Part shown: piece by piece, positions 42,829-44,192 of the stretch
Position numbering within the stretch: the stretch's first letter is position 1
Layout of the letters: each line of letters begins with the position of its first letter
Assembly: GCA_017624285.1 (NCBI GenBank)
Contig: JAGANI010000059.1
Span: forward strand, 1-44,192
DNA length: 44,192 nucleotides
Origin: Clostridia bacterium
GTDB lineage: Bacteria; Bacillota; Clostridia; Christensenellales; Borkfalkiaceae
Direction of reading: 5' to 3'
Position numbers and translations under genes: made by a program
Notes under the pieces: model-generated
What the model was told of the DNA's origin: nothing
Databases searched by the model: none
What the model saw: the letters and a program-made list of their open reading frames with translations, nothing else

Positions 42829-44192
42829 ATGTACGATAAAGTCGATACCTCCCTTAATTTTTTAGATAGGGAAAAACAAATCCTTTCTTTTTGGAAGGAA
42901 AACAAGGTTTTCGAGAAGGTTTTAGCCCTTAATGAAGGCGCGCCTGAATTCACCTTTTACGACGGTCCTCCGACTGCAAACGGTAAGCCCCATATCGGGC
43001 ATATTTTAACTAGGGTTATTAAAGATATTATCCCGAGATATCGCACTATGAAGGGTTACCACGTAGCGCGTAAAGCAGGTTGGGATACACACGGCCTCCC
43101 TGTAGAGTTAGAAGTTGAAAAGCTTTTAGGTATCAACGGCAAACCGCAAATCGAGGGGTACGGTATCGAGCCTTTTATTAAAAAGTGTAAAGAATCCGTT
43201 TGGAAGTATAAAGGTGAGTGGGAAAAAATGTCCGACCGTGTAGGCTACTGGGCGGATATGGAAAACCCCTACGTTACTTACGACGATAATTTTATCGAAT
43301 CCGAGTGGTGGGCTTTAAAGCAAATTGCAGATAAAGGCTTACTCTATAAAGGTTATAAAATCGTACCATACTGCCCAAGGTGTGGTACTGCGCTTTCTTC
43401 ACACGAGGTTGCGCAAGGCTATAAAGACGTTAAAGAAACTTCGGTTTTCGTTAAATTTAAAGTTAAAGGCGAAGATAATAAGTATTTCCTTGCTTGGACG
43501 ACCACCCCATGGACGCTTCCCAGCAACGTTGCGCTTTGTATGAACCCTGACGAAGTTTACGTTGAAATCGAGGCTGACGGCGTTAACTATATTTTAGCGG
43601 AAAAACTTTGCGCTAAACATTTTGAAGATTACACCGTTATTTCTAAAAAGACTGGTAAAGAATACGAGTATACCGAATACGAACCTGTTTTCGACTTCGT
43701 TAAAGATAGTTTAGATAAAAAGGCTTACTATCTTACCGTAGCAGATTACGTTACTATGGAAGACGGTACTGGTATCGTTCATATTGCCCCCGTATTTGGT
43801 GAGGACGACCACCAAGTAGGCGATAGGTACGATTTACCCCCGGTTAAACTTGTTGATACAGCAGGTAAGTTAGACGAGCGTTGTGGCGATTTTGCAGGTA
43901 TGTTTGTTAAAGATGCCGATAAGCTTTTAATTAAAGATTTAAAAGAACGTGGTCTTTTATTTAAGACTATGGAATTTACCCACAGTTATCCCTTCTGTTG
44001 GAGATGTGATACTCCCTTATTATACTATCCTAGGGAATCTTGGTTTATTAAGATGACTGCCGTTAGGGATAGGCTTTTAAAGGTAAATTCATCAATCAAC
44101 TGGATGCCCGAAACCATCGGTACGGGTCGTATGGGTAACTTTTTAGAAAACGTTATCGACTGGGGTATTTCTAGGGATAGATACTGGGGTAC
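42829..44192 (+). CDS. ileS: Isoleucyl-tRNA synthetase, N-terminal part (cut by window end)
   Basis: The first 454 codons of an about 1000-residue class I synthetase, open to the window end. It charges tRNA-Ile with isoleucine. The HIGH motif is in [14 protein letters not shown] near residue 48. WDTHGLPVE and the editing domain with [11 protein letters not shown], then GISRDRYWG near the cut, follow the family order. The KMSKS part lies beyond the window. AAGGAG precedes the ATG. The T-box directly upstream confirms identity. Confidence 0.96.
   Translation, partial: MYDKVDTSLNFLDREKQILSFWKENKVFEKVLALNEGAPEFTFYDGPPTANGKPHIGHILTRVIKDIIPRYRTMKGYHVARKAGWDTHGLPVELEVEKLLGINGKPQIEGYGIEPFIKKCKESVWKYKGEWEKMSDRVGYWADMENPYVTYDDNFIESEWWALKQIADKGLLYKGYKIVPYCPRCGTALSSHEVAQGYKDVKETSVFVKFKVKGEDNKYFLAWTTTPWTLPSNVALCMNPDEVYVEIEADGVNYILAEKLCAKHFEDYTVISKKTGKEYEYTEYEPVFDFVKDSLDKKAYYLTVADYVTMEDGTGIVHIAPVFGEDDHQVGDRYDLPPVKLVDTAGKLDERCGDFAGMFVKDADKLLIKDLKERGLLFKTMEFTHSYPFCWRCDTPLLYYPRESWFIKMTAVRDRLLKVNSSINWMPETIGTGRMGNFLENVIDWGISRDRYWG

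Overview
The window is A+T-rich bacterial DNA with AGGAGG-type ribosome sites, TTGACA/TATAAT promoters, a T-box leader before ileS, a long Gram-positive-type SRP RNA and NrdR boxes before nrdD. This fits an uncultivated, anaerobic Clostridia-like Firmicute, probably from a gut. The taxon is inferred, not shown. Anaerobiosis is supported by the oxygen-sensitive class III ribonucleotide reductase (nrdD/nrdG). Sugar use is supported by several glycosidases and sugar-metabolising enzymes.

Layout. 1-4.9 kb: GH4 alpha-galactosidase (minus), a divergent AraC regulator and a GH2 beta-glycosidase. 4.9-8.3 kb: Sua5, a hotdog thioesterase and a two-gene ABC exporter. 8.3-10.1 kb: GH36-like alpha-galactosidase behind two tandem palindromes. 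10.2-14.1 kb: a sulfur operon (nifS, nifU, tcdA, iscR-like, cysK). 14.3-18.8 kb: nrdD-nrdG, then an M20 amidohydrolase gene flanked by a second copy of the nrdG 3' end. 18.8-20.2 kb: YwaF-like membrane protein and a membrane-anchored XRE regulator (minus). 20.4-22.3 kb: GT8 glycosyltransferase plus PlsC-like acyltransferase. 22.3-25.7 kb: AraC regulator, nucleoside hydrolase, ribokinase, acetyltransferase. 25.7-29.8 kb: a sialate O-acetylesterase-like protein divergent from two paralogous sugar-phosphate isomerase/epimerase genes. 29.9-35.7 kb: a 1857-residue GH43-like lipoprotein whose upstream promoter carries nine G in its spacer. 35.7-38.9 kb: two more YwaF-like proteins and an RlmI-like methyltransferase (minus). 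38.9-42.1 kb: an unrecognised 355-residue protein, then a duplicated pair of small lipoprotein and small membrane protein genes with a palindromic repeat between. 42.1-44.2 kb: SRP RNA (minus) and T-box-ileS (truncated by the window end).

The genes form short operons, most with a recognisable promoter and hairpin terminator. The strongest unusual signals are the M20 insertion with nrdG-tail duplication, the G9 tract in a promoter spacer, the duplicated lipoprotein/membrane-protein cassettes, and tandem palindromes at the GH36 promoter. No CRISPR array, transposase, prophage or tRNA gene was found. The most likely 'new' biology is the lipoprotein/membrane-protein pair, whose function I cannot name.
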